Source: Sphingomonadales bacterium (GTDB lineage: Bacteria > Pseudomonadota > Alphaproteobacteria > Sphingomonadales > Sphingomonadaceae). From it: a stretch of 64,000 bases of DNA. The position numbers and the translations under genes were made by a program. The DNA lies in the NCBI GenBank assembly GCA_027486895.1, contig JAIXOE010000060.1, positions 55,603-119,602 on the forward strand, given 5' to 3'. Below the pieces are notes generated by a model that was not told the origin of the DNA, did no database searches, and saw nothing but the letters and a program-made list of their open reading frames with translations. How positions within the stretch are numbered: position 1 is the stretch's first letter; each line of letters opens with the position of its first letter. Positions 18,412-27,184 of the stretch are shown here, in pieces.

Positions 18412-18792
18412 TCAGGCGGCGTTCGGACCCATGATAAATGCGTTCAACTTGTTACCATCGGGATCGCGAAAATAACCGGCATAGAATCCTTCGCCGCGCG
18501 GTCCTGGAGGCCCTTCGCAGGTCCCGCCATTGGCAAGCGCAATGTCGTAAAGCCGATGCACCTGATCCTTGTCCCTCGCCTCCAGCGCCACCATTACACC
18601 GTTACCGACGCTCGCCGCATTGCCATCGAACGGTTTAGTCAGGCCAATGCCAGCTGCGGCGCCGGGTTTGCCCCAGGCGATAAAGCCATCAAACTCCATC
18701 ATCCGCGGCGTATCCAACTCCGCACCAATCGCGTCATAAAAAACCGCTGCGCGCGGCAAGTCGTTTGTTCCTAAAGTAACGTAGCCGATCAT
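18412..18792 (-). CDS. VOC-superfamily (glyoxalase/bleomycin-resistance-like) protein
   Basis: 126 residues of the vicinal-oxygen-chelate fold. The start MIGYVTLGTNDLPRAAVFYDAIG and the end GEGFYAGYFRDPDGNKLNAFI are typical of a small VOC dimer. The predicted metal-binding positions are poorly conserved, so a non-glyoxalase role is likely. It lies between a YghU-like transferase and a cupin protein on the same strand. Confidence 0.88.
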   Translation of the reverse strand: MIGYVTLGTNDLPRAAVFYDAIGAELDTPRMMEFDGFIAWGKPGAAAGIGLTKPFDGNAASVGNGVMVALEARDKDQVHRLYDIALANGGTCEGPPGPRGEGFYAGYFRDPDGNKLNAFIMGPNAA

Positions 18793-18843
18793 CGAATCGC
18801 TCCTCCAAATGACAAAAGAACATTACAGGAACATTTGTAAAAG

Positions 18844-19725
18844 TCAATCCGCAGCGGGTGCAATCTTATCCTGCGTTTTGGTGTCGAAGTCGCTGGCATC
18901 ATGCCGTTCGTGCAACTGGCTGGCAGGGTCCCCCATGACGCGGTTGACCATGCGCCCACGCTTCACCGCTGGCCTTTTAGCGATGAGGTCAGTCCAGCGA
19001 ATGACGTTCTTATATTCATGGACGGATAGAAACGCGCCTGCGTCGTAAATGAGCCCTTTAACGAGTGCGCCATACCATGGCCAAATCGCCATATCGGCGA
19101 TCGTATATGTGTCGCCAGCCATATAAATGCGGTCAGCAAGGTTGCGGTCCAGCACGTCCAACTGCCGCTTCACTTCCATGGCGAAGCGGTCGATGGCATA
19201 TTCAAACTTGAAGGGCGCATAGGCATAAAAATGCCCGAAACCGCCACCAAGATAGGGCGCGCTGCCCATTTGCCACATCAGCCAATTGATCGTTTCGGTT
19301 CGGGCGTAATGCTCCGTCGGAAGAAATGCGTCGAACTTTTCAGCGAGGTATAAAAGGATTGAACCCGACTCAAATACGCGCGTCGGCTCCGGTGTCGAAT
19401 GGTCGAATAATGCCGGAATTTTGGAATTGGGATTGGCTTCGACAAATCCGCTCGAAAACTGGTTCCCGTCGCGGATATTGACCAGCCAAGCATCATATTC
19501 CGCACCACTATGGCCAAGCGCGAGCAATTCCTCGAGCATGACAGTCACCTTCACGCCATTGGGCGTGGCAAGTGAATAAAGTTGCATCGGATGCTTGCCG
19601 ACTTGGCGTTCCTTGTCATGCGTCGCGCCGGCGATGGGCCGGTTGATATTCGCAAATTGGCCCCCGTTTTCGGTATTCCATTCCCAGACCTTATCTGGCG
19701 TATATTCTGAAAAAGTCTGAGTCAT
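18844..19725 (-). CDS. yghU: YghU-like glutathione transferase / disulfide-bond oxidoreductase
   Basis: 293 residues, matching the long YghU class with an N-terminal extension before the thioredoxin-like domain. Visible are the thioredoxin-fold segment LYSLATPNGVKVTVMLEELL, the cis-Pro and GSH-binding NPNSKIPALFD and ESGSILLYLAEKF, and a helical C-terminal domain with GDTYTIADMAIWPW. Members reduce disulfides or organic peroxides using glutathione. It lies 52 bases downstream of pepP on the same strand, so co-transcription is plausible. Confidence 0.9.
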   Translation of the reverse strand: MTQTFSEYTPDKVWEWNTENGGQFANINRPIAGATHDKERQVGKHPMQLYSLATPNGVKVTVMLEELLALGHSGAEYDAWLVNIRDGNQFSSGFVEANPNSKIPALFDHSTPEPTRVFESGSILLYLAEKFDAFLPTEHYARTETINWLMWQMGSAPYLGGGFGHFYAYAPFKFEYAIDRFAMEVKRQLDVLDRNLADRIYMAGDTYTIADMAIWPWYGALVKGLIYDAGAFLSVHEYKNVIRWTDLIAKRPAVKRGRMVNRVMGDPASQLHERHDASDFDTKTQDKIAPAAD

Positions 19726-19777
19726 GGGTGTGGCGTTCCTTGGATTAAATCATGGGTTTTTGTTCGGTTGGCTGGGT

Positions 19778-21580
19778 TTACGATAAGGGCGCGCAAGCCT
19801 CTGTTGCCCAAGCCAGCGCGTCGCCGTCGAGTTGTGGTCCGACAATCGACAGCACCATGGCATGGTAATCATTCCACCAGCGCAGTTCCTCGCCGCTCAG
19901 CAAGGTGACATCAACCAACGTCTTGTCGATGGGCGCGAAGGTCAGTGTCTCGAAACCGAAATAGCGCCCTTCCGCGCCTGCAATTTCACGCTCTTCGACC
20001 AGCACCAGATTTTCAATACGGATGCCATATTCGCCGGTTTTGTAATAGCCGGGCTCGTTGGACAAAAACATACCGGCCTGTAGCGGTTCGTCGGCGCCGG
20101 CTTGACCACCGGAAAACTTGGCAATGCGCTGCGGGCCTTCGTGGACGGCAAGGAAACTACCGACGCCGTGACCGGTACCATGCGCGTAATCAAGGCCTGC
20201 CTGCCAGAGCGAGGCACGCGCGAGCGTGTCGAGTTGCGCGCCGCGTGTACCTTCGGGAAACACCGCCATGGCCAAGGCAATGTGACCCTTCAATACGCGG
20301 GTGAAGCGGTCCTTCATTTCTGCCGTTGGCTGTTCAGGTCCCACCCAGATCGTGCGGGTCACATCGGTGGTGCCGTCCAGATACTGCCCACCGCTGTCGA
20401 CCAGATAGATGCTGTTGGGTTCAATGGCCCGATTGCTGGCTTCGTCAACTTTGTAGTGGCAATGCGCGCCATTGGGGCCAGTGGCCGAAATGGTATCGAA
20501 CGACAGATCCTTCAGCATGCCTGTATCCTGACGAAACGCTTTTAATCGCGCTGCTGCGGATAATTCATCTAGCCCGCCTTTGTGCGCGGTTTCGTTCATC
20601 CAGTGCAGGAACCGGCTGAGTGCTGCGCCGTCACGTGCCTGCGCGGCGCGGTGGCCCGATTGCTCGACGTGGTTTTTGACGGCCTTAGGCAAAATCGTCG
20701 GGTCGCGTGTTTCAATGATCGTGGCGCCGGCATCGGCCAGCGCACCGAATATGGCCGACACGGCACGGTCCGGGTCCACGGCGATGCGCTTGCCGTTCAT
20801 CGCCTTCAGTTCGGGGACAAATTCTTGCGGGGTGCGCAGGCGAACGGCATTGCCGAGATGCGCCCGCACCTCATCACTGACTTTTTCAGGCGCAACAAAC
20901 AGGTCGGCGGTGCCATCAGCATGGGCAAGGACGAAGCTCAGCGCTACTGGCGTATTCGACACATCCTGACCGCGAATGTTGAGCAGCCACGCAACAGAAT
21001 CGAGCGCCGAAATAACGGTGCTGTCGAGATTGTTGGCGGTCAACCACTCCGCAACAACGGCACGTTTTTCCGCGCTGCTTTGCCCGGCATAGCGATCTTC
21101 ATGCACCATCAGTTGTGCGTCGCTCTTGCTTGGCTGGTCAGCCCAAACGGCATCAATTGGATTGCTTTGTACCGCGACCAATTCCGCGCCTTTGGCCTTC
21201 AATGCCTTTGTCGCGCTCTCGACCCAGCCTTTGGTGTGCACCCACGCGTCATAACCAATGCGCGCGCCCACGGGAGCATGGTCTTTCAGCCAATCCGAAA
21301 TGCTGGTTTCGGGCACGCCGACATATTGCCAGTTGTTGCCGTCTACCTGTTCGCGCACCTGAAGCGTGTAGCGTCCGTCGGTAAAAATTGCGGCCTCCTC
21401 CGACAGCACCACTGCGCTGCCTGCCGACCCGCCAAATCCAGTGAGCCAGCCAAGACGCTGCGCATAGTCCCCGACATATTCGGACATATGTTCATCGCAA
21501 ATCGGGACGACGAATCCGTCGAGCTGATCTTTTTTCAGTTGTACGCGCAAGGCGGCAAGGCGGGCTTCGTAGGTGGACAT
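19778..21580 (-). CDS. pepP: Xaa-Pro aminopeptidase (M24B)
   Basis: 600-residue cytosolic metallopeptidase that removes N-terminal residues preceding proline. Two creatinase N-like domains come first, then the pita-bread catalytic domain. Metal ligands are seen in DSGGQYLDGTTDVTRTIW, HGTGHGVGSFLAVHEGP, SNEPGYY and GIRIEN. The length fits the long eukaryote-like APP form common in alphaproteobacteria. The start MSTYEARLAALR follows a 54-base divergent gap to a prolyl oligopeptidase gene, so both strands carry proline-directed peptidases. Confidence 0.95.
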   Translation of the reverse strand: MSTYEARLAALRVQLKKDQLDGFVVPICDEHMSEYVGDYAQRLGWLTGFGGSAGSAVVLSEEAAIFTDGRYTLQVREQVDGNNWQYVGVPETSISDWLKDHAPVGARIGYDAWVHTKGWVESATKALKAKGAELVAVQSNPIDAVWADQPSKSDAQLMVHEDRYAGQSSAEKRAVVAEWLTANNLDSTVISALDSVAWLLNIRGQDVSNTPVALSFVLAHADGTADLFVAPEKVSDEVRAHLGNAVRLRTPQEFVPELKAMNGKRIAVDPDRAVSAIFGALADAGATIIETRDPTILPKAVKNHVEQSGHRAAQARDGAALSRFLHWMNETAHKGGLDELSAAARLKAFRQDTGMLKDLSFDTISATGPNGAHCHYKVDEASNRAIEPNSIYLVDSGGQYLDGTTDVTRTIWVGPEQPTAEMKDRFTRVLKGHIALAMAVFPEGTRGAQLDTLARASLWQAGLDYAHGTGHGVGSFLAVHEGPQRIAKFSGGQAGADEPLQAGMFLSNEPGYYKTGEYGIRIENLVLVEEREIAGAEGRYFGFETLTFAPIDKTLVDVTLLSGEELRWWNDYHAMVLSIVGPQLDGDALAWATEACAPLS

Positions 21581-21634
21581 CTTGGACTTCCGTTCATATG
21601 GTTATGCAGTCCATATAAGCGAGGAAGTCTTCTC

Positions 21635-23791
21635 ATGAAAGCACTGCTCCCACTCATTGTTGCGATTGGTGCGATATCCCCGCCTGCATTTGCCCAGAAA
21701 GACATTATGACTGAAAAAACCACCGGTGAAGTAAAGCCCCCAGTCGCTGAAAAGCGACCACACAAAGCCACTTGGCACGGGGTTACGATTACCGATGATT
21801 ATCACTGGCTGCGCGATTCGGGTTACCCCACAATCGACGACAAAGAGATACTTGATCATCTGAATGCCGAAAATGCCTATTTCGAGGCGCAGATGGCGCC
21901 ACAGGCACAGCTGACCGAAACGATCTTTCAGGAAATGAAGGGCCGCGTCAAAGAAGACGACAGTTCAGTCCCGCAAAAGGATGGCGACTATATTTATTGG
22001 TCGAAATTCGAAGAAGGCGCGCAATATCGCAAACATTATCGCAAGGCGGTTGCCGGCGGTGCTGACCAGCTGATCCTGGACGAGAATGAACTTGCCAAGG
22101 GCAAGGCCTATTTCCGCCTCGGTGCGGCAGAAATTAGCCCGGATGGCAAGATCTTGGCCTATGCTTACGACGACAATGGCTCAGAACGGTTTGACCTGCA
22201 TTTCCGTAATCTGGAAACGGGCGAAAAATTGCGCGATGTCATCCCGGGCACATTATCCGGCATCGTCTGGTCATCGGACAGCAAGGGCGTTGTCTATGGC
22301 CTCGCGAATGAAAATTGGCGCACCGACAATGCGTGGTATCACCGGCTGGGCGATGAACTGACGAAGGCGAGGCTGCTTTATAAGGAACAGGATATCGGTT
22401 TCGGCGTGGGTGTCGGCCTGACCGCGCAGGAAGACTGGATCGTCATTGGCACAGGCGACAATGTTACCAGCGAAGTGCGGCTGGTTCCGGCCAGTGACCC
22501 CACGGCAACACCGATCATGGTTTCCCCACGCAAAACGGGACGCCAATACAGCGTCGATGTCCGCGATGGCATATTGTACGTTTTGACCAACGACGATCAT
22601 GTGAACTTCCGTGTTGCTACTGCCAGCATGAAAACGCCTGGTGATTGGAAAACGCTGATTGCTGGTTCTGACCGGCATTATTTGACGGGCTTGTCACTTT
22701 TCAAGAATTTCTACGTCACCGAAGGCCGGATTGATGGCCTCGATCAAGTTGAAATCCGCGATTATGCGGATGCCAACAAGGTGCAGCCAATCAAATTCCC
22801 TGAGGCCAGCTATGATGCGGGCCTTGGCGATAACCCCGAATATGATGTGACGAAGCTTCGGCTGGGTTATGAATCGATGGTCACGCCCGACACGGTGTTT
22901 GATTATCATCTGGCCGATGGTCGCCTAGAAACGTTGAAGGTTCAGGAAATCCCCAGCGGATATGATCCTGCCCAATATGTCACCGAGCGCGTGATGATTA
23001 CGGCGCGTGATGGTGCCAAGGTGCCGGTCTCCATCCTCACCAAAAAGGGCTTCAAAAAAGACGGCAGCCAGCCGCTGCATCTTTATGCCTATGGCGCATA
23101 TGGTTATGCAATGCCGCCGGGCTTTTCGGCCAACCGCTTGTCGATGGTCGACCGCGGCTTTGCTTATGCCATCGCGCATATCCGCGGCGGTGATGACCTT
23201 GGCTATCAATGGTATTTGGATGGCAAGCTGACCAAGCGTACCAATACCTTCAACGACTTTGTGGATGCGGCAAAGGGCCTGATCGATTTGGGCTTCACCG
23301 GCAAAGGCAAGGTTACCGCAAGCGGTGGCTCGGCTGGAGGTGAATTGATGGGCGCAGTGGTCAATCAGGCACCCGAGCTGTTTGGCGCTGTTGTCAGCCA
23401 TGTGGCCTTTGTCGATGTGCTCAACACCATGCTCGACAAGGATCTGCCGCTGACGCCTGGCGAGTGGCCCGAATGGGGCAACCCAATCAAGGATAAGGCC
23501 GCGTTCGACTATATCCGCAGCTATAGCCCTTACGATAATGTCGAAGCAAAGGCCTATCCGCCGATGCTCTGGACCGCTGGGTTGAACGATCCGCGTGTGA
23601 CCTATTGGGAACCCGCCAAGATGGTCGCCAAGCTGCGCGACATGAAGACCGACGACAATGTGTTGCTGCTTAAGACCAATATGGGCGCAGGCCATGGCGG
23701 AAAGTCTGGACGGTTTGAGCGGTTGCGCGAAAATGCCGAAGAGGCGGCGTTCATCATTTGGCAAATGGGGATGGCATCATCGGGCAAATGA
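21635..23791 (+). CDS. S9 family prolyl oligopeptidase (protease II-like), exported
   Basis: 718 residues from the ATG at 21635, which follows GAGGAAG. A much longer in-frame reading to 20582 is only an open antisense stretch of pepP. The signal peptide is MKALLPLIVAIGAISPPAFA-QKD. A seven-bladed propeller follows (about 70-440), then an alpha/beta hydrolase domain. The catalytic serine lies in ASGGSAGGELMG, the aspartate in LWTAGLNDPRV and the histidine in NMGAGHGGKSGR. This is the PtrB/oligopeptidase B arrangement, which cleaves short peptides. It overlaps the following thioesterase start as ATGA. Confidence 0.95.
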   Translation: MKALLPLIVAIGAISPPAFAQKDIMTEKTTGEVKPPVAEKRPHKATWHGVTITDDYHWLRDSGYPTIDDKEILDHLNAENAYFEAQMAPQAQLTETIFQEMKGRVKEDDSSVPQKDGDYIYWSKFEEGAQYRKHYRKAVAGGADQLILDENELAKGKAYFRLGAAEISPDGKILAYAYDDNGSERFDLHFRNLETGEKLRDVIPGTLSGIVWSSDSKGVVYGLANENWRTDNAWYHRLGDELTKARLLYKEQDIGFGVGVGLTAQEDWIVIGTGDNVTSEVRLVPASDPTATPIMVSPRKTGRQYSVDVRDGILYVLTNDDHVNFRVATASMKTPGDWKTLIAGSDRHYLTGLSLFKNFYVTEGRIDGLDQVEIRDYADANKVQPIKFPEASYDAGLGDNPEYDVTKLRLGYESMVTPDTVFDYHLADGRLETLKVQEIPSGYDPAQYVTERVMITARDGAKVPVSILTKKGFKKDGSQPLHLYAYGAYGYAMPPGFSANRLSMVDRGFAYAIAHIRGGDDLGYQWYLDGKLTKRTNTFNDFVDAAKGLIDLGFTGKGKVTASGGSAGGELMGAVVNQAPELFGAVVSHVAFVDVLNTMLDKDLPLTPGEWPEWGNPIKDKAAFDYIRSYSPYDNVEAKAYPPMLWTAGLNDPRVTYWEPAKMVAKLRDMKTDDNVLLLKTNMGAGHGGKSGRFERLRENAEEAAFIIWQMGMASSGK

Positions 23792-24198
23792 CGCCTTTCA
23801 CCCGAACCTTCACCGCAACGCCTGCCGACATTGACGAGCTTGGCCATGTCAACAATGCGGTGTGGGTGCGGTGGATTCAGGATATGGCGACGTCGCATTG
23901 GCAGGCCGTTGCTGCGCCTGAACATATCGCGGCGTATATCTGGGTCGTGACTCGGCACGAGATTGATTATCGCGGGAACATCGCGGCTGGCGAGAGCGTG
24001 ACGGCTCGGACTTGGATTGAAAGCGAACCAAAGGGTGCGCAGTTTGACCGGCGGGTGGATTTTGTCGACGATGCAGGGAAGGTGATCGTGCGGGCAAATA
24101 CGACGTGGGCGATGCTTGATAAAACGACGGGCCGACTGGTGCGCGTGCGGCCCGAGGTATCGGCGCCGTTTATGGCCGGTCAGGCATCCAGCTCATAA
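23788..24198 (+). CDS. Acyl-CoA thioesterase, 4HBT/YbgC hotdog type
   Basis: 136 residues from the ATG overlapping the peptidase stop (ATGA at 23788). The motif PADIDELGHVNNAVWVRWIQD gives the conserved catalytic aspartate and the GHVNN helix of 4-hydroxybenzoyl-CoA-type thioesterases. The five-stranded hotdog sheet is complete. The substrate is unknown. Its 3' end overlaps by 19 bases the end of the converging Anbu gene. Confidence 0.9.
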   Translation: MTPFTRTFTATPADIDELGHVNNAVWVRWIQDMATSHWQAVAAPEHIAAYIWVVTRHEIDYRGNIAAGESVTARTWIESEPKGAQFDRRVDFVDDAGKVIVRANTTWAMLDKTTGRLVRVRPEVSAPFMAGQASSS

Positions 24199-24926
24199 TC
24201 CGGCAGCGAATGGAACGCATTGCGTAGGGCAGTGCTCCAGCTGTCGGATATATTCTCGAAATAGGGGTCAGTCGCAGTGATGCGGCGTTCGTGAAATGCT
24301 TGGAATTCGTCATTCTTGTACAGCATTAAATCCAGCGGCATGCCGACCGACAGATTGGCCTTCAGAGTTGAATCAAACGATACCATCAGCAATTTGGTGA
24401 TGTCCGCAAAGGACATGTGCGATTCAAATCCGCGCACCAAAATCGGCCGGCCATATTTGGTTTCGCCAATTTGGAAAAACGGCGTTTCGGGGCTGGCCTC
24501 AATAAAATTGCCTTCGGGATAGATCAGGTAAAGCCGGGGCTCCATCCCCTTGATCTGGCCACCCAAAATGACGCTGGCGTTAAAATTCGGCACTGGGCTG
24601 GCGGCAACAGGGCCGGTCAGCGCCCGCGCTGCAATCGTGTCACGCAAGGTTGTACCGATAATATTGGCGACCTGAAACATTGTGGGCGCAGCCAATATGG
24701 AGGGCTTGCGATCATTCGGGGCTTTGGTGCGTTCTTCGAGTTGGCTAATCAATGCCTGTGTCGTGGCGAGATTGCCCGCCGTCATCATGGTGATGAAGCG
24801 CTCGCCGGGAACCGACCAGCTGAACATTTTCCGGAATGTCGAGATATTGTCGACGCCGGAATTCGTGCGCGTATCGGACATGAACGCCATGCCTTTGTCG
24901 AGTAACATTCCCACGCAATATGTCAT
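24180..24926 (-). CDS. Anbu-type proteasome-like peptidase subunit
   Basis: 248-residue Ntn-hydrolase of the Anbu (ancestral beta-subunit, BPH) class, which assembles into open rings. After Met removal the nucleophile would be Thr1 (MTYCVGMLL); Asp17 (SDTRTN) and Lys32 (FRKMF) supply the other catalytic positions. The gene follows a transglutaminase, an alpha-E protein and a circularly permuted ATP-grasp gene on the same strand, the hallmark Anbu operon. It has been predicted that the operon links a peptide tag or ligand to proteins; neither substrate nor product is known. Confidence 0.92.
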   Translation of the reverse strand: MTYCVGMLLDKGMAFMSDTRTNSGVDNISTFRKMFSWSVPGERFITMMTAGNLATTQALISQLEERTKAPNDRKPSILAAPTMFQVANIIGTTLRDTIAARALTGPVAASPVPNFNASVILGGQIKGMEPRLYLIYPEGNFIEASPETPFFQIGETKYGRPILVRGFESHMSFADITKLLMVSFDSTLKANLSVGMPLDLMLYKNDEFQAFHERRITATDPYFENISDSWSTALRNAFHSLPDYELDA

Positions 24927-24962
24927 TCTTGTACCGTTGGCCCCCGCCCTGTTTCGTGAATC

Positions 24963-25763
24963 CTACTGTTCGACGCGCAAGGATACAACCATGCTCTTGT
25001 CCCGCGCGCCGAAAGACATGCCGGAAATAGGGGCCGCGTCACGATAATCAAAGCCAGTGGCCACGCGAACATAACGGCCATCCGGGCTGATCCCGTTGGA
25101 TATATCGAAGCCAACCCAGCCGAGGCCATCCAGATGGGCTTCTGCCCAGGCATGGCTAGCGGTTTGCTCTACATGGCCATCCATCATTAAATAGCCCGAG
25201 ACATAACGCGCCGGAATGCCAATGGAACGGCATGCGGCGATGAAGATATGGGCATGGTCCTGACACACACCTGCACCGGCGGTAATGGCTTGCTCGGCAT
25301 TGGTATCAACGCCCGTGGCGCCTGTGCGATACTCTACGGTCGAAAGAATATGCGCAGACAGTTCATGCAACATTGCGATCTTGTCGGAGGCTGACCGATC
25401 AATGCCCGCCAATAATTTTTGAACCCCGCGACCCGAGGTCGTTAAGCGGGTAGGGCGGCTGTACGCCCATAGGGGAACATGGCTACGATGCCGGCCTAAT
25501 ATGCCATGATTGTCGGCCGTTTCGACTTGGCCCTGACAGCTGATGGTAATTGCGGTCCGGCCTTCTTCAATCGAAATCAGCGTGATGTGGTTATTGTGTG
25601 GATCGTCGTGCTCGGCTTCAATCTTGCCGCCATCAACATGCAATTGCCAATCGAGAATGGTCTGTCCAGCGCCGCTTTTCGGCCGCAGCATGAGGCGCTG
25701 CAACGCATAGCGCACAGGTTGGTCAAACTGATATTCGGTGGTGTGATGGATCGACAGAAGCAT
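24963..25763 (-). CDS. Transglutaminase-like protease-fold protein of the Anbu operon
   Basis: 266 residues with an N-terminal beta domain (bacterial transglutaminase-like N region, about 1-80) and a catalytic papain-like core. The triad is Cys167 in AGAGVCQDHAH, His204 in TASHAWAEAH and Asp220 in WVGFDISN, all present. Its ATG shares one base with the alpha-E stop (TGATG), so the two are coupled. In this operon it is thought to cleave or form isopeptide bonds on the Anbu-linked substrate. Confidence 0.92.
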   Translation of the reverse strand: MLLSIHHTTEYQFDQPVRYALQRLMLRPKSGAGQTILDWQLHVDGGKIEAEHDDPHNNHITLISIEEGRTAITISCQGQVETADNHGILGRHRSHVPLWAYSRPTRLTTSGRGVQKLLAGIDRSASDKIAMLHELSAHILSTVEYRTGATGVDTNAEQAITAGAGVCQDHAHIFIAACRSIGIPARYVSGYLMMDGHVEQTASHAWAEAHLDGLGWVGFDISNGISPDGRYVRVATGFDYRDAAPISGMSFGARDKSMVVSLRVEQ

Positions 25764-26704
25764 CAGCTGTTGAACCTATATTCTTGCTCGACCAACTGCG
25801 CGAGGTTTCGGTTTTGGCTAAGGAACTCAATGAGGAATTCGTGCAGTCCGTCCTCAAGTATGGATGCGGCGGTCAGCGAAGCAAAGCTTGCATAAATACG
25901 TTCGGCTTCCGCAAGACTCGCTGATTGCGCACCATAAGACATCGCCAAATGCCGCAGATTGTCGGTCAATTTGCCATAGCAAAAAGCAAGACTGCGCGGG
26001 AAACGGCGGTCTAAAATCAGAAACTCTGCAATGCCCAAGGCGCTTGCTCTGCCAGGGTACAACCAGCGATAGGCGCTGTAAGCCGAGGTAGAACGCAAGA
26101 TGGTTTCCCACTGGATATTGTCGAGCGATGATCCCACGAAAGACACCGACGGCAACAGCACATAATATTTGACGTCGAGCAGCCGCGCCATACTGTCCGC
26201 GCGTTCAATGAAGTTACCGACTCTGCTGAAATTATAACCATCATTGCGCAGCATTGTGTTCTCAAGCGCGCCGCGCACCATAGCCGTCTGCCGCTCAATC
26301 AAGTCGATTGTCGCAGGCAAATCTGCCTCGCGCACTTGACGTTTCAGTGCGTCATTGACGCAGATCCAGCATTCATTGACCGCCTCCCACAATTCCCGGG
26401 TAATGGCGGTGCGCGTCGTTCGCGCATTTTGGCGCGCGCTATCAATCAAGTTGCGTAAATTGCCGGCGTTCCGCTTGTCGCGCAGCAAATAGTCTACGAC
26501 CTGCGCCGCGTTATAATCCTGATGCGTTGCACGGTAGGCAGCATCCATTCCAAGTGCGGCGAGGATCGAACGCCATTCGTCCTGACGCCCGCTATTGCGC
26601 GTCAGGGTAAAGCGGTGGCCCGTTTCGATTAGCCGCGCAATATTCTCCGCACGCTCAAGGTAGCGGAACAGCCAGAATATGCCGGATGCGGTTTTGCCTA
26701 GCAT
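25763..26704 (-). CDS. Alpha-E domain protein of the Anbu operon
   Basis: 313 residues, almost entirely helical. It starts MLGKTASGIFWLFRYLERAENIARLIETGHR, the diagnostic alpha-E opening, with paired Glu-Arg motifs repeated later (NFIERADSMARLLDVKYY). It has no recognised catalytic site. It always accompanies circularly permuted ATP-grasp enzymes, probably as a partner subunit. Here it is separated from that enzyme by an inserted GIY-YIG module instead of following directly. Confidence 0.93.
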   Translation of the reverse strand: MLGKTASGIFWLFRYLERAENIARLIETGHRFTLTRNSGRQDEWRSILAALGMDAAYRATHQDYNAAQVVDYLLRDKRNAGNLRNLIDSARQNARTTRTAITRELWEAVNECWICVNDALKRQVREADLPATIDLIERQTAMVRGALENTMLRNDGYNFSRVGNFIERADSMARLLDVKYYVLLPSVSFVGSSLDNIQWETILRSTSAYSAYRWLYPGRASALGIAEFLILDRRFPRSLAFCYGKLTDNLRHLAMSYGAQSASLAEAERIYASFASLTAASILEDGLHEFLIEFLSQNRNLAQLVEQEYRFNS

Positions 26705-26722
26705 GGGTCGATGGTTCCCAAT

Positions 26723-27094
26723 TTATTGCGCCGATCCGCTTCTCTTTCCAGCCCACTTCCATTCCCGTTCGTGTCGAGCGAAGACGAGACACCAAGAGGA
26801 CTTAAGCCCCGCTCTTTGCGGTGGCTTTGAATGATAAGCCAGTGCAAGCCAATCTTGGCCCGCCAAGGCTTTTTTCTTAGCTTTCGACCATTTCTTGATG
26901 CGTAGCTCGTTTTCGATGGCTTCTTCACGGCAATGGAAATAATCGGCCCAAACCAATGTCACCGGCAATCTAGAAGAGGTAAAGCCTTTGATGATGCCAC
27001 TTTGATGCTCACCGATGCGGCGTTCGAGGTCGTCGGTATGTCCTGTATAATATTGGCCATCGGCACAAAGGAGAATGTAGGTCCAGAACGCCAT
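26723..27094 (-). CDS. Small GIY-YIG nuclease-family protein with repeat-encoded tail
   Basis: 123 residues. The GIY-YIG core lies in residues 1-90: TYILLCADGQYYTGHT with both tyrosines, the arginine in LERRIGEHQSG, and the glutamate in ENELRIKKWSKAKKK. From about residue 96 the sequence LKSSWCLVFARHEREWKWAG is translated from the palindromic repeat at 26765-26793. The C terminus is therefore likely an extension gained by reading through the module end rather than a functional domain. The gene lies between the ATP-grasp and alpha-E genes of the Anbu operon, same strand. Confidence 0.85.
   Translation of the reverse strand: MAFWTYILLCADGQYYTGHTDDLERRIGEHQSGIIKGFTSSRLPVTLVWADYFHCREEAIENELRIKKWSKAKKKALAGQDWLALAYHSKPPQRAGLKSSWCLVFARHEREWKWAGKRSGSAQ
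26765..26793. repeat. Palindromic repeat, left end of GIY-YIG module 2
   Basis: 29 bases: CCGTTCGTGTCGAGCG followed by AAGACGAGACACC. It is an exact inverse complement of 27116-27144 (29 of 29). Internally it is an imperfect palindrome (GTGTC ... GACAC). It is unrelated in sequence to the repeat of module 1 and resembles short dispersed repeats familiar from sphingomonad genomes. Confidence 0.88.
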
Positions 27095-27115
27095 CAGACT
27101 TGCTCTAGCTTTGGC

Positions 27116-27144
27116 GGTGTCTCGTCTTCGCTCGACACGAACGG
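27116..27144. repeat. Palindromic repeat, right end of GIY-YIG module 2
   Basis: Exact inverse copy of 26765-26793. It lies 22 bases upstream of the GIY-YIG start and 41 bases after the ATP-grasp stop codon (minus-strand reading). Confidence 0.88.
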
Positions 27145-27184
27145 ACAGGGGGTGTTGAACCCTGCATAATACTGACGGCCAAAC

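Larger units (their letters stand above)
26765..27144 (-). mobile_element. Putative 380-bp module: inverted palindromes around a GIY-YIG gene
   Basis: A GIY-YIG gene is bracketed by perfect 29-base inverted repeats and inserted in the 480-base space between the ATP-grasp and alpha-E genes, which are usually adjacent. It is co-oriented with the operon, as module 1 is. There is no transposase. The perfect identity of the ends suggests recent insertion, or ends kept identical by gene conversion. Mobility is inferred from architecture alone. Confidence 0.45.

Noticed and set aside
20582..21634. N-terminal extension of the S9 peptidase frame by 351 codons
   Set aside because: It lies antisense to pepP, its residues resemble no family, and a ribosome site and signal peptide mark the start at 21635.
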